DNA of 64,000 nt. It comes from Emiliania huxleyi CCMP1516. Its lineage: Eukaryota; Haptophyta; Isochrysidales; Noelaerhabdaceae. The translations under genes and the position numbers were made by a program. This document shows, piece by piece, positions 9,467-19,031 of this stretch; the first letter of the stretch is position 1, and every line of letters starts with the position of its first letter. The notes under the pieces are model-generated. The model did not search any database and was not told the DNA's origin. It saw nothing but the letters and a program-made list of their open reading frames with translations. The stretch spans positions 110,741 through 174,740 of the forward strand of contig NW_005200880.1 in assembly GCF_000372725.1 (NCBI RefSeq). Direction: 5' to 3'.

Positions 9467-12225
9467 TCACATCGCGCCTCTTCGGAGCCATGGCAACCAC
9501 TCATCGAGCGTGCTGTCGCTCCCATACCAAGGGTTCTCCTTGGAGCCCTCGGGAGTGACGAGGTGGCCGATGAGGCTGCGAGGCATGTGGTTCACGCCCT
9601 CGAGCACGAGCTTATCTGCACCGCCCACGCTTAGCGCCGCATCCGCCGTCGTGATGCCATCGCCGTCGAGCTCGGCGACATTCGCCCAGGGACCTGCGCA
9701 GATGTGATACGAGGCGCGTGCCATTGCCGACACCTTTCCACGGATGCCCTTCGAAGCGACGGTGAGGCAGCGGACACCGACCGGCAACGCACCGCCGTCG
9801 TCGTTGGCACGCGCGACGTGCGGCGCCATCGGCCCAAGCCTCGCCACGTGCGGTGAGCCGAGGGTCACCAGCCGATTGACGAGCTTGGCCCCGTCCCACG
9901 TGCGACCATAGTGTGCCTTCTGTGACAGGTAGAGCCGTGAGAGCCAACCACCCGCGGAGTGAGCCACAAGAGCAATCTTGCTCGCCATTTCCTCGGCGGG
10001 CGGCTGGTCGCGGGCGTTCGAGGCGGCCGCTGCAGCAGAGGAGGCACCGCCCTTGCCGAGCAGCATGTCCAGGAGCGATGTCGGAAGCGGCGGCACATCC
10101 AGCGGGCGTAGCTGGCGACTTGCCATGACCGGCTGGGCGCGTTGGTAGCGCACTGCAGAGGCGGTGGAGGTGGCGTGGGGCTGCGCCGCATCGTCCGCGC
10201 CTGCAGAGACGCGCGCGACATGCTGCACCGTATGGTCGATCGCGTCTAGGATGGGGCGGTAAGAGTTGGTCGACATCGTCGGCAGCCAGTGGTACCACTC
10301 CAAGGGCACCACGGCTACAGGCACGCCGCGCGCCGCCATCGACTCGGCCATGTCGGCATACTGCTGGTGCCCACACATGAAGCCAGGCACGATGACGACG
10401 GCAGGTGTCTCGCCGTCGGCCACCGCTCCATCCTCGAGCCGCTCGCCGAGCCGCTCAAGAACGCCAGGCTCGAGAGTCGCGCCGCTCGCGCAGCCAGCCT
10501 CGAGCGTGTCGAATGTGGCGGCTGTGCGCCGCGTGGCCCGCTGACGCTCGTCGACGGCACCTGCCGCGATGCGAACAAGCGCGTCGACGCGGCCATCGCC
10601 ATCAAGGTCGACGAGCCTGCTATCAGCGACGCCGTCGCCGTTCGTGTCGACGAGTGTGCCGGGACCGTAGTGCGGTAGCGGCGTTGGCGTGGCCGGTGTG
10701 GGCGCGGAAGTTGACACGGCACTGCTCGAGGCACTGCTGTCTCTCAGTGGGCTGAGCTCTCCGGAGACGAAACCGCCCGCAACGCCGGAGAGAAGCCGCC
10801 ATGCGGCTTCGGCGATGTCGGTGACGCGCGAGATCTTGCCGCTCGACAAGTCAATCTGCACCTGAGACATGCCTCGCCCGTTGGGTAGCGGCTCGCCGTC
10901 GATGAGCGCCTGCCACTCGACGCCCACGACGCCCTCGTGCCCCTCGGTGAGAGCAACAATCTGTAAGCTGATGTCGGGCATCCTGTCGGCGATCCACGAG
11001 AGGCCCCGCTCGGCCAGCTGCGTTGCGCAGAAGGCCGGATGGAACTTGAGGGCTTCGAGCAGCCTCTCCTTGCCGGATATCACCGTCGCCTGGCCAAGCA
11101 GCAAATCCTCGTACACGCAATCGTCGGTGATGAAATCGCCGAGCCGATCCAAGTTGCGCCTGTTGAACGCTGTGTAGAAGCCCAGCACGCTCGCCCCACC
11201 CTCCGTCGTAGGAAGCACCGCGGAAGGCCTCGCCTCCGTCGGCAGCGCCTCTTCTGCGCCGAGCGAGTGAAGCAAGCTCGGAGAGCCCAATCGGTTCCGC
11301 CCAGCCTCTGCGGCTGCCGCCGCGGCTGCAGTCTCTGCTGCGCGGTCGGTCGAAAGCTGGATGATGTGGTCCACCACTCCGTCTTGGTCGCTGTCCACCA
11401 GCAGCGCGTCGGCGACGCCGTCGCCGTCCGTATCGAGAAGCATCGGGACGCGCACGCTCACGTCAGCACTGCGGATGCACCCCTCCGCGCACCCCTCCTC
11501 AGATCCACTCCCGGATTCGTCCACCTGTTCCCTTGCGCGCTCCGGCGACCAGTGGAGGCGTTCTTGCGCCCAACGGAGGGCGCCGACAGCCGCCTTGCCG
11601 GCCGCGCGCCATGGCGCCTCCGAGACGTCAACCACGCGGCACACCTTACCCGTCTCATTGCAGAGCTGCATCTTGGTGATGCCGCGGCCGAGGGCAAGGG
11701 GCACTCCGCCGAGCTCGGCCTGCCACTCGATGACCGCCTCGCCGTCCACTGTGGCGGTGGACTCGACCGAGAGGCGCAGGCGTGGCAGCTCGGCCCCAAG
11801 AAGCTTCCTTGGCAGGGAGTCGGAGATAATGTGAGGGTGGTGACGCAGAGCGCCGATGACGTCGTGAATGCCGACCGCGCGCATCCCGACCACCATGTCC
11901 TCATACTCCACCTGACAGAGTGGCGGTGGCTGGTCGGAATGGGGTGCCTTGCGGGAGGGGGGGAGGGGGGAGTGCAAGGCGTGGGGGGTGGAACCTTCTC
12001 CGAGAAAAGCGCCGCTGCAGCTTCACCCGACGTGGAGAGCGCCTCAAGTAGGTGGGTCAGATGCGCCGCCTCGAGTCGCGCGGGCGCAGGTCCGCCGTGG
12101 CGAGGTGCGGAGGATATCGTGCGCGCTGGCTGGTGGGGTTTGTGGAAGCCCGCAGGCGGGCGCACTGCAGCACCCACCCGCAACGCTGAGGCCGAGCCGA
12201 TGCTCAACAGCAGCAAGAGCCACAT
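9467..12225 (-). CDS. Alpha/beta hydrolase with two NTF2/SnoaL-like domains and Ca-binding loops, plastid-type N-terminus
   Basis: Exons 12225-11995 and 11911-9467 (intron GT-AG) give 891 residues. The N-terminus MWLLLLLSIGSASALRV is a signal peptide with an ASAL cleavage motif like that of secondary plastids. Two NTF2/SnoaL-like segments follow (about residues 65-175 and 315-415, the second containing GFYTAFNRRNLDRLGDFITD). Between and after them are EF-hand-like loops: DTDGDGVADALLVDSDQDG near 237-260 and DTNGDGVADSRLVDLDGDG further on. The C-terminal part is a lipase-type hydrolase: VVIVPGFMCGHQQYADMAES, nucleophile elbow AHSAGGWLSR, then TLGSPH, DGDGITTADAAL and a catalytic His in LEGVNHMPRS. 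Such hydrolases occur in plastids and cyanobacteria (PGAP1-like); the substrate is unknown. The frame is open upstream to ATGs at 12519 and 12651, so a longer membrane-anchored form is possible. Confidence 0.8.
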
Positions 12226-12651
12226 CAGGAGCGTCCGTACGCGAACATCGATGCGGAGGAACACACGCTTTGCTCTCCGCTGACGGAGCTCGAGGTGCAG
12301 ATGGCGGTGGCCCTCTTCATCAATGGGCATCGTGAATGAAATCTCCAGGTTCGCGATTGAACGCCACTCTTCTCGCGTCAACTTCGGCCACGTGTGCGAA
12401 CTTCGGCGGAAGGCTGGCCTCGGAGTTTCACCATCCGGAGTTTCACCATCGTCGCTGGAGTCCCACGATTGCGACAGGCGGGCAGGCGCGCTATTCTCCT
12501 TTGTCAACTCCGCGCTCATTGCGTCTCCGGCTTCGCGTCCCACCTTGTTTTCGATCTGCAGTGCGCGCAGGCGACGGCGGACGAGCGTCAGCATAAGATG
12601 GGATGAGCGGGGCGCGGGTCGCTTCGGGCGTCGCGGGAGCGCAGTAGGCAT

Positions 12652-13449
12652 GGATGGCGGTCACTGTTGCATCCAGGTGTGCGCAAGATTCGCGTTGCCG
12701 AGCCTGGGAAGGAGCCGCTGGCGAGGCGGTCGCAGCACGGCGGGAACAGGCACGAGCGCGCTGCAGCGCATGAGATGTGGGGCGAAATAGCCGGGCACGC
12801 TCGCGCAAGGGACAACACGCGCCCAAGGCAAGGCGGGGCGGGCAGGTGCACCTGCTGGACGTCATGGACGCTTTTTGAAGCACGAATTTTTGAAAGAATT
12901 CTCGGCGCGTGCTCCCTCTCACGGCACTGGGCACGGGGACTGGAGCGCACTGGCACTAACACAGGTACACTACGGGAGTCGCTTTATAGGCGTCTCCCGC
13001 GAGGGCGGTGAGGCACTTAGCTCCGTGCACTCGCGCCCGCCCCGCCGCCACACAGGCACAGCAACTCCGAGCGGACAGGCCAAAGAAAGGCAAAGCTCAT
13101 CCACAATCTGGTATCTGCTCTGCGATTGCTGTGTGGAAGAACGACCGAGATACGCTGTTTCTGCAGCCCTAGCCAATTCTTTGTAAAGACGAACCACCAG
13201 CCTGACGCGACCGAAAGGCTAAGCTAAAAATGAAGCCAAAATCGGTCGGAGCGCAGCAAGAAAGATCTCGCCCCCCCCTCTCTCTCTGAGCGAAACCCGG
13301 CCGGCCCCTGCCCTGCCTCTACCTACCTACCGTGTGCGGCCTCACAGCTCTCATGCCATAGTGCAGCAGAGCAAAGAAGTCCATGCGGACATATACCCCG
13401 TTGGCGCATGTGTGTGCGCGCGCGCGCGTATGTCATGTATCATATCTAT
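12652..13449. other. Intergenic with a dispersed repeat and CCTACCTACC motif
   Basis: Positions 12925-12962 are an inverted copy of the repeat at about 37170-37215 and 37310-37345 (core GTGTTAGTGCCAGTGCGC on the minus strand). A CTACCTACCTAC motif lies at about 13320, and alternating CG/GT purine-pyrimidine DNA at 13411-13430. No gene recognised. This lies between the head of the hydrolase gene and the tail of the ABC transporter gene, both on the minus strand. Confidence 0.5.
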
Positions 13450-16400
13450 CTATCCGTCAAGGAGGCTCCTAGCCGAGCTGCTGCGGCCGCCCAGTGAGCG
13501 AGCGCTGAGTGACCGAACGGTTGGTGGGGGAACCATTCTCTTCCCTGCGAGTGCGTCGAGTGGGTCTGAGGCCGACCCGCTCACTTGAGCCTTTGGCAGC
13601 TCGGTCGCCCCTGCCCTCACCGAGGCGCGCAGCTTGTGGAGGTGGAGTAGCTGGAGCAGCGTAGCGTTGGCACAGATGACCCCAAGGGCTAGAGCGAGGA
13701 CGTCATTCGTGCCGTAGACATCGTAGGTGGCGGCAAGCGATTCCAAGATCTGGGCGCCGGTCTGCCCCCAGCAGAGCTGCCGGGCTACCGTTGGCTCACA
13801 GACAAAACCGCTGTCCGGGCAAGTCGCCACGTCACTCCACGACAAGCCCGTCGTCTTGCAACTTGCCGCGCCGTCGTACAGGGGCGTGTCGTGGAATAGG
13901 GTATACGCATTCGCGCGCACGGACCACCGGAGGGGCAGCACGTAAGTCAAGATGCGGAACGGCCAGATGATGTTGGCGGCGGGCAGTAGGAAGCCGTTCA
14001 TCAGTAGCGAGGCGAACCAGATGTTCACAAACGCCAGTAGCCCGATGACAGGGTGCGCAAGGAGCGAGCATGCCTGTGAGAGGGACTCGAAGGCCCACAG
14101 CGTCGCAGCGGTCACAACCGTGTGCAAGGGAAAGGCCGACCAGTGCCACCCGCCGATCGCAAACACCGGCGTGAGCGACGCCACCGCGAGCACAAACATC
14201 ATGGGCAACTGAATAAGCATACGCACTAGGGCGTAGGTGCTAGGGTCGTACATGGCCGACCGGAGCTCCCTTCGCACCGTTGGCGCATCCATGGCCGCAC
14301 CGAGCAGAGGTAGGACGCCAAAAGCGGGCGCCAAGTTGGAGATCCACCACTGGAGGAACTCGCGGTTGAAGAGCTGCTCCTGCACACGCGACCGCGAGTC
14401 GACGTACAGCCCGGCGAAGAAGCTGCCGACGATGATAAAGCTGATTATGCGAGCGAGGTAGAGAGTCGGATCGCGGAACACTAGCAGGCTGTGCCGGCGC
14501 AGCAAGACCAGCACCGCGCGCCCCGCGCCCACACCTTGCGCGCCCTGATGGGTGTTCATCGTTTGCAGACGGCCATCATCGTTTGCAGATGCCGGAAGGG
14601 TGTTGATCGTTTGCAGATGGGACTGCAACGAGCTCTCTCGCGCTATCTCAGCAACTTCGAAGCTGCTTGTGCTCGCGCCACTGCTCGGAAGGCCGAGGCA
14701 GAGAGAGTCCCACGCAGCTAGTAGCGCGTCGACCTCTTCGCGGCTAGCAAAGTCGGCGTTGACCGCATCGAGCATGAAATCGGCCACGTTCGTATGCTGC
14801 GGCACCGGACGACCCACCGACGACAAGAAGGAAGACAGCTCGCAAGCCGCTCCGTAGTACGCCGAACGGCCGCCCGAGAGGACGAGCGCAAGGTCCAGCC
14901 GCGCAAACACCGACGGCGACGGCTGGTGAAGAGTGCACACCACCGCAGTGCCCAGCCGCTCGCTTGCCTCCTTGAGCAGCCGCATCACGGCCGCGGCACT
15001 CGCAGCGTCCAACCCAGACGTCGGTTCGTCGCAGAGCAGCACCGCCGGCTTCTTTGCCAGCGCCAGGCCGATCGACAGACGCCGCTTCTGGCCGCCAGAC
15101 AGCCCCTTTATCAGGGCGTTCCCCACCCTCGTGTCCTGGCAGGACTCGAGGCCAAGCGCGAGCAGCAGCCGGTTGGTTGCCACCCACCGCTCCGTCCGAT
15201 CGAGGTTGGGCTCGCAGAGGTCGATGGCGTACTGCAGCTGCTCGCGGCAGCTCAGGTAGGTCCACAGGCTGTCCGTCTGCTCCACCGACGCGCACTGGCG
15301 CGCAAAGCCTTCCGCGCTCAGCCGCTGGCCGTCCAGCGTCACGAGGCCGCGCGACACGCCCGCTGGCATCGCCTTCAGCGCGAGCAGCTTGAGCAGCGTC
15401 GTCTTGCCCGAGCCGGACGGGCCCAACACCGCGAGCACCTGCCCCGTGCGCACCGCGCCCGACACGCCCCGGAGCAGCGACTCGCCCGTCTTCTTCAGTG
15501 TGAAGCTGCACTCGTGAAAGGCCAACGTGGTTTCACGCGCATGCCCCCCGTCGTCTGCACGCAGCTTGTCTCCGATGATCGTCTCGATCGGGTAGCGAGC
15601 CAGCTTGGGCATGAGCGCGGCGAAAGCAGTCCACTCCTCTCGCGTCATCTTTCCCAGCTTTTTCGCCAGCCCAAAGTTCCGGAACAGGGGCCGCGCCTCG
15701 CCGATTGAGATGTGGCCGATCCACCAGAACACAATGGCAAGCAACTGCTCACGCGAGCAGTAGCCAAGGCTCGGGTTGACGATGAGGGAGTCGAGCGCCC
15801 AGAGCTCATTGTACGAAAAGTGCTCGACCATAGCCGGCAGAATGATGAGTTCTTCCTCTTCGAGGTGCTGAAATAACGCCTTGCGCGCCCTTGCCAGCTC
15901 CGGGCCGCCGCCGCCCTCACGCAGCGCGCTAATCGCCGCATGCGCCGCCTCCTCGAGCCGCGCGTGCCCTTCATGGATGCAGTCGGGCACCTTGAAGCCG
16001 CGCGACTCGAGTGCTGGCATGAAGAGATCGTCCTCCACGCGCACGTGCATCGAGAGGATATCCATCCATTTCGTCAGGCCTTTGAGCGCCGCGGGAAGAT
16101 TGCCATCGCGTTGCATGGCAATAATGATGTCCAAATGGTTGCGGAAGGCGTTGTGGATGAAGACGTACGTCCCCGCTATCGCCGGGTAGCTTGGATGGCG
16201 CTTGAGCTCCATCCCCTCGATGAACCGGCACTCGCTCCCGACGTGGAGCTTTCCGAGCCGTCCGGTCGCAAACAACTTTGCGCGCTCCGACCCAGGGTAG
16301 GAATCGGGATGCTGCTGCTTCCTCGCCTCCAGGTACTGGTCCACGCCGTCGGTCCACGTCTGCCGCTTCACAACACCGTTAAGTTGCTCTGCGAGATCGT

Positions 16401-16623
16401 CCGAGCGCTGCTTCGCCGCATCAATAAGCAGATCAGTGTCGCGCCTGTAGCTCTCCATCGCCTCAAGGACGGCGTCACGCTCTTGTTGGAGCTGCTCCTC
16501 TCGCGTCGGAAGCGCAGGAGCAGTTTCACCGATGTGAAGCGTCTCGGGGTCCTCGGCGGCTGTCGCGAGAGTATACTCGTCTTGCGCGCCGAGACGCAGG
16601 ATCGAGCCTATCGTAAACGGCAT
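13450..16623 (-). CDS. Hemerythrin-ABCG half-transporter fusion
   Basis: A single uninterrupted frame of 1057 residues from the ATG at 16623. Residues about 150-275 are a hemerythrin/HHE four-helix domain with the expected metal ligands: H157, H163, H193 with E197 (HVRVEDD), H217/H220 (HEGH), H253 with E257 (HLEEEE) and H268. The ATP-binding cassette follows: Walker A GPSGSGKT at 401-408, signature LSGGQKRRLS at 508, Walker B VLLCDEPTSGLD at 528, and H-loop LHQPS near 566. The C-terminal third is an ABC2-type membrane domain with about six hydrophobic spans (RIISFIIVGSFFAGLYVD, MLIQLPMMFVLAVASLTPVF, WPFRILTYVLPLRWSV). NBD before membrane domain is the ABCG (White) order, a half-transporter that dimerises and usually exports lipids or pigments. 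The diiron/oxygen-sensing N-terminus is unusual for this family; it may gate transport by oxygen, iron or redox state. There are no introns, unlike the neighbours. Confidence 0.88.
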   Translation of the reverse strand: MPFTIGSILRLGAQDEYTLATAAEDPETLHIGETAPALPTREEQLQQERDAVLEAMESYRRDTDLLIDAAKQRSDDLAEQLNGVVKRQTWTDGVDQYLEARKQQHPDSYPGSERAKLFATGRLGKLHVGSECRFIEGMELKRHPSYPAIAGTYVFIHNAFRNHLDIIIAMQRDGNLPAALKGLTKWMDILSMHVRVEDDLFMPALESRGFKVPDCIHEGHARLEEAAHAAISALREGGGGPELARARKALFQHLEEEELIILPAMVEHFSYNELWALDSLIVNPSLGYCSREQLLAIVFWWIGHISIGEARPLFRNFGLAKKLGKMTREEWTAFAALMPKLARYPIETIIGDKLRADDGGHARETTLAFHECSFTLKKTGESLLRGVSGAVRTGQVLAVLGPSGSGKTTLLKLLALKAMPAGVSRGLVTLDGQRLSAEGFARQCASVEQTDSLWTYLSCREQLQYAIDLCEPNLDRTERWVATNRLLLALGLESCQDTRVGNALIKGLSGGQKRRLSIGLALAKKPAVLLCDEPTSGLDAASAAAVMRLLKEASERLGTAVVCTLHQPSPSVFARLDLALVLSGGRSAYYGAACELSSFLSSVGRPVPQHTNVADFMLDAVNADFASREEVDALLAAWDSLCLGLPSSGASTSSFEVAEIARESSLQSHLQTINTLPASANDDGRLQTMNTHQGAQGVGAGRAVLVLLRRHSLLVFRDPTLYLARIISFIIVGSFFAGLYVDSRSRVQEQLFNREFLQWWISNLAPAFGVLPLLGAAMDAPTVRRELRSAMYDPSTYALVRMLIQLPMMFVLAVASLTPVFAIGGWHWSAFPLHTVVTAATLWAFESLSQACSLLAHPVIGLLAFVNIWFASLLMNGFLLPAANIIWPFRILTYVLPLRWSVRANAYTLFHDTPLYDGAASCKTTGLSWSDVATCPDSGFVCEPTVARQLCWGQTGAQILESLAATYDVYGTNDVLALALGVICANATLLQLLHLHKLRASVRAGATELPKAQVSGSASDPLDALAGKRMVPPPTVRSLSARSLGGRSSSARSLLDG

Positions 16624-17278
16624 CGCCGCCGGCGACGGCGGCGGCACGGACCAGCAGCAAACTCGAGCGCCGGTAACCCGCCGGCTTCAGTGCGTCTGTT
16701 CACATAAACGCACAGCGTCTGTTCACAGCACACGAGAGTAGGGCAAGTACTTCCGTGCGAAGAATCAGGCGTTTTGAGGGCCAAATTTCCAGAATTTGCC
16801 GTTTCCACACCTCTCCAGACCCCCAAATTTCCAGAAATTCCCCAGTTCCCACACCTCTCAACAACAAAACTCTCACCTCTCCAGACCCGGCTCAAATTTC
16901 CGAAAGCCGGAAAGGAAATTCTAGAAAGAAATGGCATGACAGGGCCAATCCAAGTAGCGTGTCGTACCACGTATCTCTCCATAGTGTCGTCGTATCACTC
17001 CAAGTGGGTCGTAGAGCTCTAGAGCTTGTGTGCTCTCTGTCTCTCCTCTCCGGCTCGCCACACCCCACACGCATGGCGGTAACGCATATAGGATATAGAT
17101 TTTCGGACCGAGGGTAACATGATACACGAGGTCACGACGCATAGGTGTACCGGTAACTAACTAAGACCACACCTACTAACCAGCCCAGGCCCGCTAGCGG
17201 CCGCTATTACACGCACGGCACAGGTGTCGCATCCGGGGGCGGACAGGGAGGGCGCGCCCGCGCGCGCGTGTCACTCAC
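16624..17278. other. Intergenic, upstream of the ABC transporter
   Basis: Holds two to three imperfect copies of CACACCTCTCCAGACCC...CAAATTTCC between 16800 and 16910, then unassigned DNA with a CG/CA-rich run near 17250. It is the likely promoter region of the hemerythrin-ABCG gene and the 3' flank of the fibrillin gene. Confidence 0.5.
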
Positions 17279-18064
17279 TCAGAGGCGCTCACAAATGACC
17301 AGCGAACCCCGATTGCCGCGAGTAATCCGCAGCTCGTCGTCAAGATAGAGCACATCGAGGTGTCCCTTTGGAGCTTTAGTCATCTGGTAGCTCATCGCGT
17401 CGTCGTCGCCAAGCTGCGAAGGCTTGATCAGGCCCATCAGACGCCTCAGCAACCAGTTCATCACGCGAACGCGCTTGCCTGGCTTGGCCACGAGCGCGGG
17501 GCCAAAGACCTCTCGCCACGCTGGCCGGTCACAACCCTCGGCGGGCCGCATGACGCCACCCGAGAAGGACACGGACAGGCGCGTGTCCGTTTCAACGGCG
17601 CAGGTCGCAAAGTTGATGATCTCGGCCGACAAACTCGGGCCATTGTCCCGCCCGATTGAAAATGGGATCTCTATCTCGTACTCGATCACGCCACCAACCG
17701 CACTCTCTTTGAGCGGATTGAGGATTGGCCCCAAGGTGCACATGAGATCTTTGGGTTGGAAAATGCCAAACGAGAGACGGCCGAGCGTGTACTGGAACGC
17801 GCCGCTCGCATCCCGAGTCCCGCCCGAATACTCTGGTGCGTTGATTTGCTGCCATTTGCCGAGTAGGGCCGACTCGCGTGTCGGTGCTTCGAACGGACAA
17901 AGAGAGGACAGCGCATCAACTGCAGCGACAACGGCAGGGGCCTTGGAGTTGCCGCCGTTGTCTGCAAGCGCGGAACGCAGGGCGCACTTGGCTGCAGGGA
18001 TGGTGACAGCCGCCGCCCACGACAAAGAAACCAACAATCCGGCGGTGGCGGCTGCACGGGGCAT
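17279..18064 (-). CDS. Plastid-lipid-associated protein (fibrillin/PAP)
   Basis: ATG at 18064, 261 residues in one exon. The N-terminus MPRAAATAGLLVSLSWAAAV is a hydrophobic targeting peptide. The PAP/fibrillin body begins with ESALLGKWQQINAPEYSGG, has the central PFSIGRDNGPSLSAEIINFA strand region, and ends with the family signature LDVLYLDDELRITRGNRGSL. Fibrillins are lipocalin-like proteins of plastoglobules and thylakoids that bind lipids or quinones and protect photosystems under light stress. The length fits a small fibrillin. The frame is open upstream of 18064, but those residues are arginine and proline rich and look non-coding. It lies tail to head with the hemerythrin-ABCG gene. 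Confidence 0.85.
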   Translation of the reverse strand: MPRAAATAGLLVSLSWAAAVTIPAAKCALRSALADNGGNSKAPAVVAAVDALSSLCPFEAPTRESALLGKWQQINAPEYSGGTRDASGAFQYTLGRLSFGIFQPKDLMCTLGPILNPLKESAVGGVIEYEIEIPFSIGRDNGPSLSAEIINFATCAVETDTRLSVSFSGGVMRPAEGCDRPAWREVFGPALVAKPGKRVRVMNWLLRRLMGLIKPSQLGDDDAMSYQMTKAPKGHLDVLYLDDELRITRGNRGSLVICERL

Positions 18065-18415
18065 GCTGGCGGCGCGCGGGCGGCGTGTTCCGGGGAACCG
18101 GGTCCCCGGGTAGCGGTGGGTCTCCTTAACCCTTTCAGGCACACATTTCGAGCGAGTGAAAACCAACTCCCGAGCACGGCGCCGCAGGCGCCTGTTGATA
18201 GGTCCAGGTGATAGCCCAGGATGGGCAATGCATTCGCCTACTTGGGCCTCAGATCGCCCGACCGCGTCCCGGTGCTCTGTGGTCGGATTTGTGACGCCGC
18301 CGCACCGCGCCGCGGCCGGGGGCCCGCCGGAGGACGAGGATGGCCGTGACGGACCGGGACGAGCTCTGGGAGGTTCAGTGTCAGTGAGTATATTGTAGAG
18401 GCCACTCATGTGCAC

Positions 18416-19031
18416 AATATCTTGACTGAGAGCTAAGCCCGGGGAGGCGATGCCGGGGCCGTATAGCAGCTTGATGGTGATTCGCCGGCGTAGAAGCGGC
18501 CGCGGCGGGCTCCGGGTGCCTGAAAAGACGGATTTACGTGGGCTGTGGGAGATTTACTGTCGACTCAAACGACACTGTGCCGTGATCCTCTCATATATGG
18601 CTAAATAATTGACCGAGCCAAAAAAAAGTTCCACCGCTACGACTGGAGATATATCGAGATTGGGTCTCCAAGACCCTTATGAAGCAAAAGGGTTAAAATC
18701 CCTGTGTGGTGGCGGCGTGCCGTCCTCCCATCCCTCCCTTGGCTTGTATGTTTTCTTTCTTTCTTGTGGGTATCCCTGTGTGGTGGTGGTGTGCCGTCCT
18801 CCCATCCGCCCCGCGAGCGTCCCTTTGGGCTATTTGGCCGGGCGGTAAAGCGCAAAGCGGCTCCCTTCGTCCTTGGCGCTTGGGTTGTGTGTTCTTGTGT
18901 TTCTCTGATTTTTATTTCTTTCTTTTGGGGAGGTGCGCACGGTGGGTAGAGATGCATCGCGCGGGGCAGACGTCCACTTCCCGCACAAGCGAGTCTTGCC
19001 GCACGGTGCGGACGCGATACGCCGACGGAAT
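18416..19031. other. Intergenic with a duplicated 36-bp block
   Basis: The block ATCCCTGTGTGGTGGC...CCTCCCATCC occurs at 18699-18734 and again at 18770-18805, 71 bp apart, with pyrimidine-rich TTTCTTTCTTT between. No gene recognised. Confidence 0.6.

Noticed and set aside
14560-14625. Repeat CGTTTGCAGA within the ABC transporter as a mobile insertion
   Set aside because: Three short copies are in frame in a variable cytosolic linker (LQTINT...LQTMNT); a local coding repeat is simpler.
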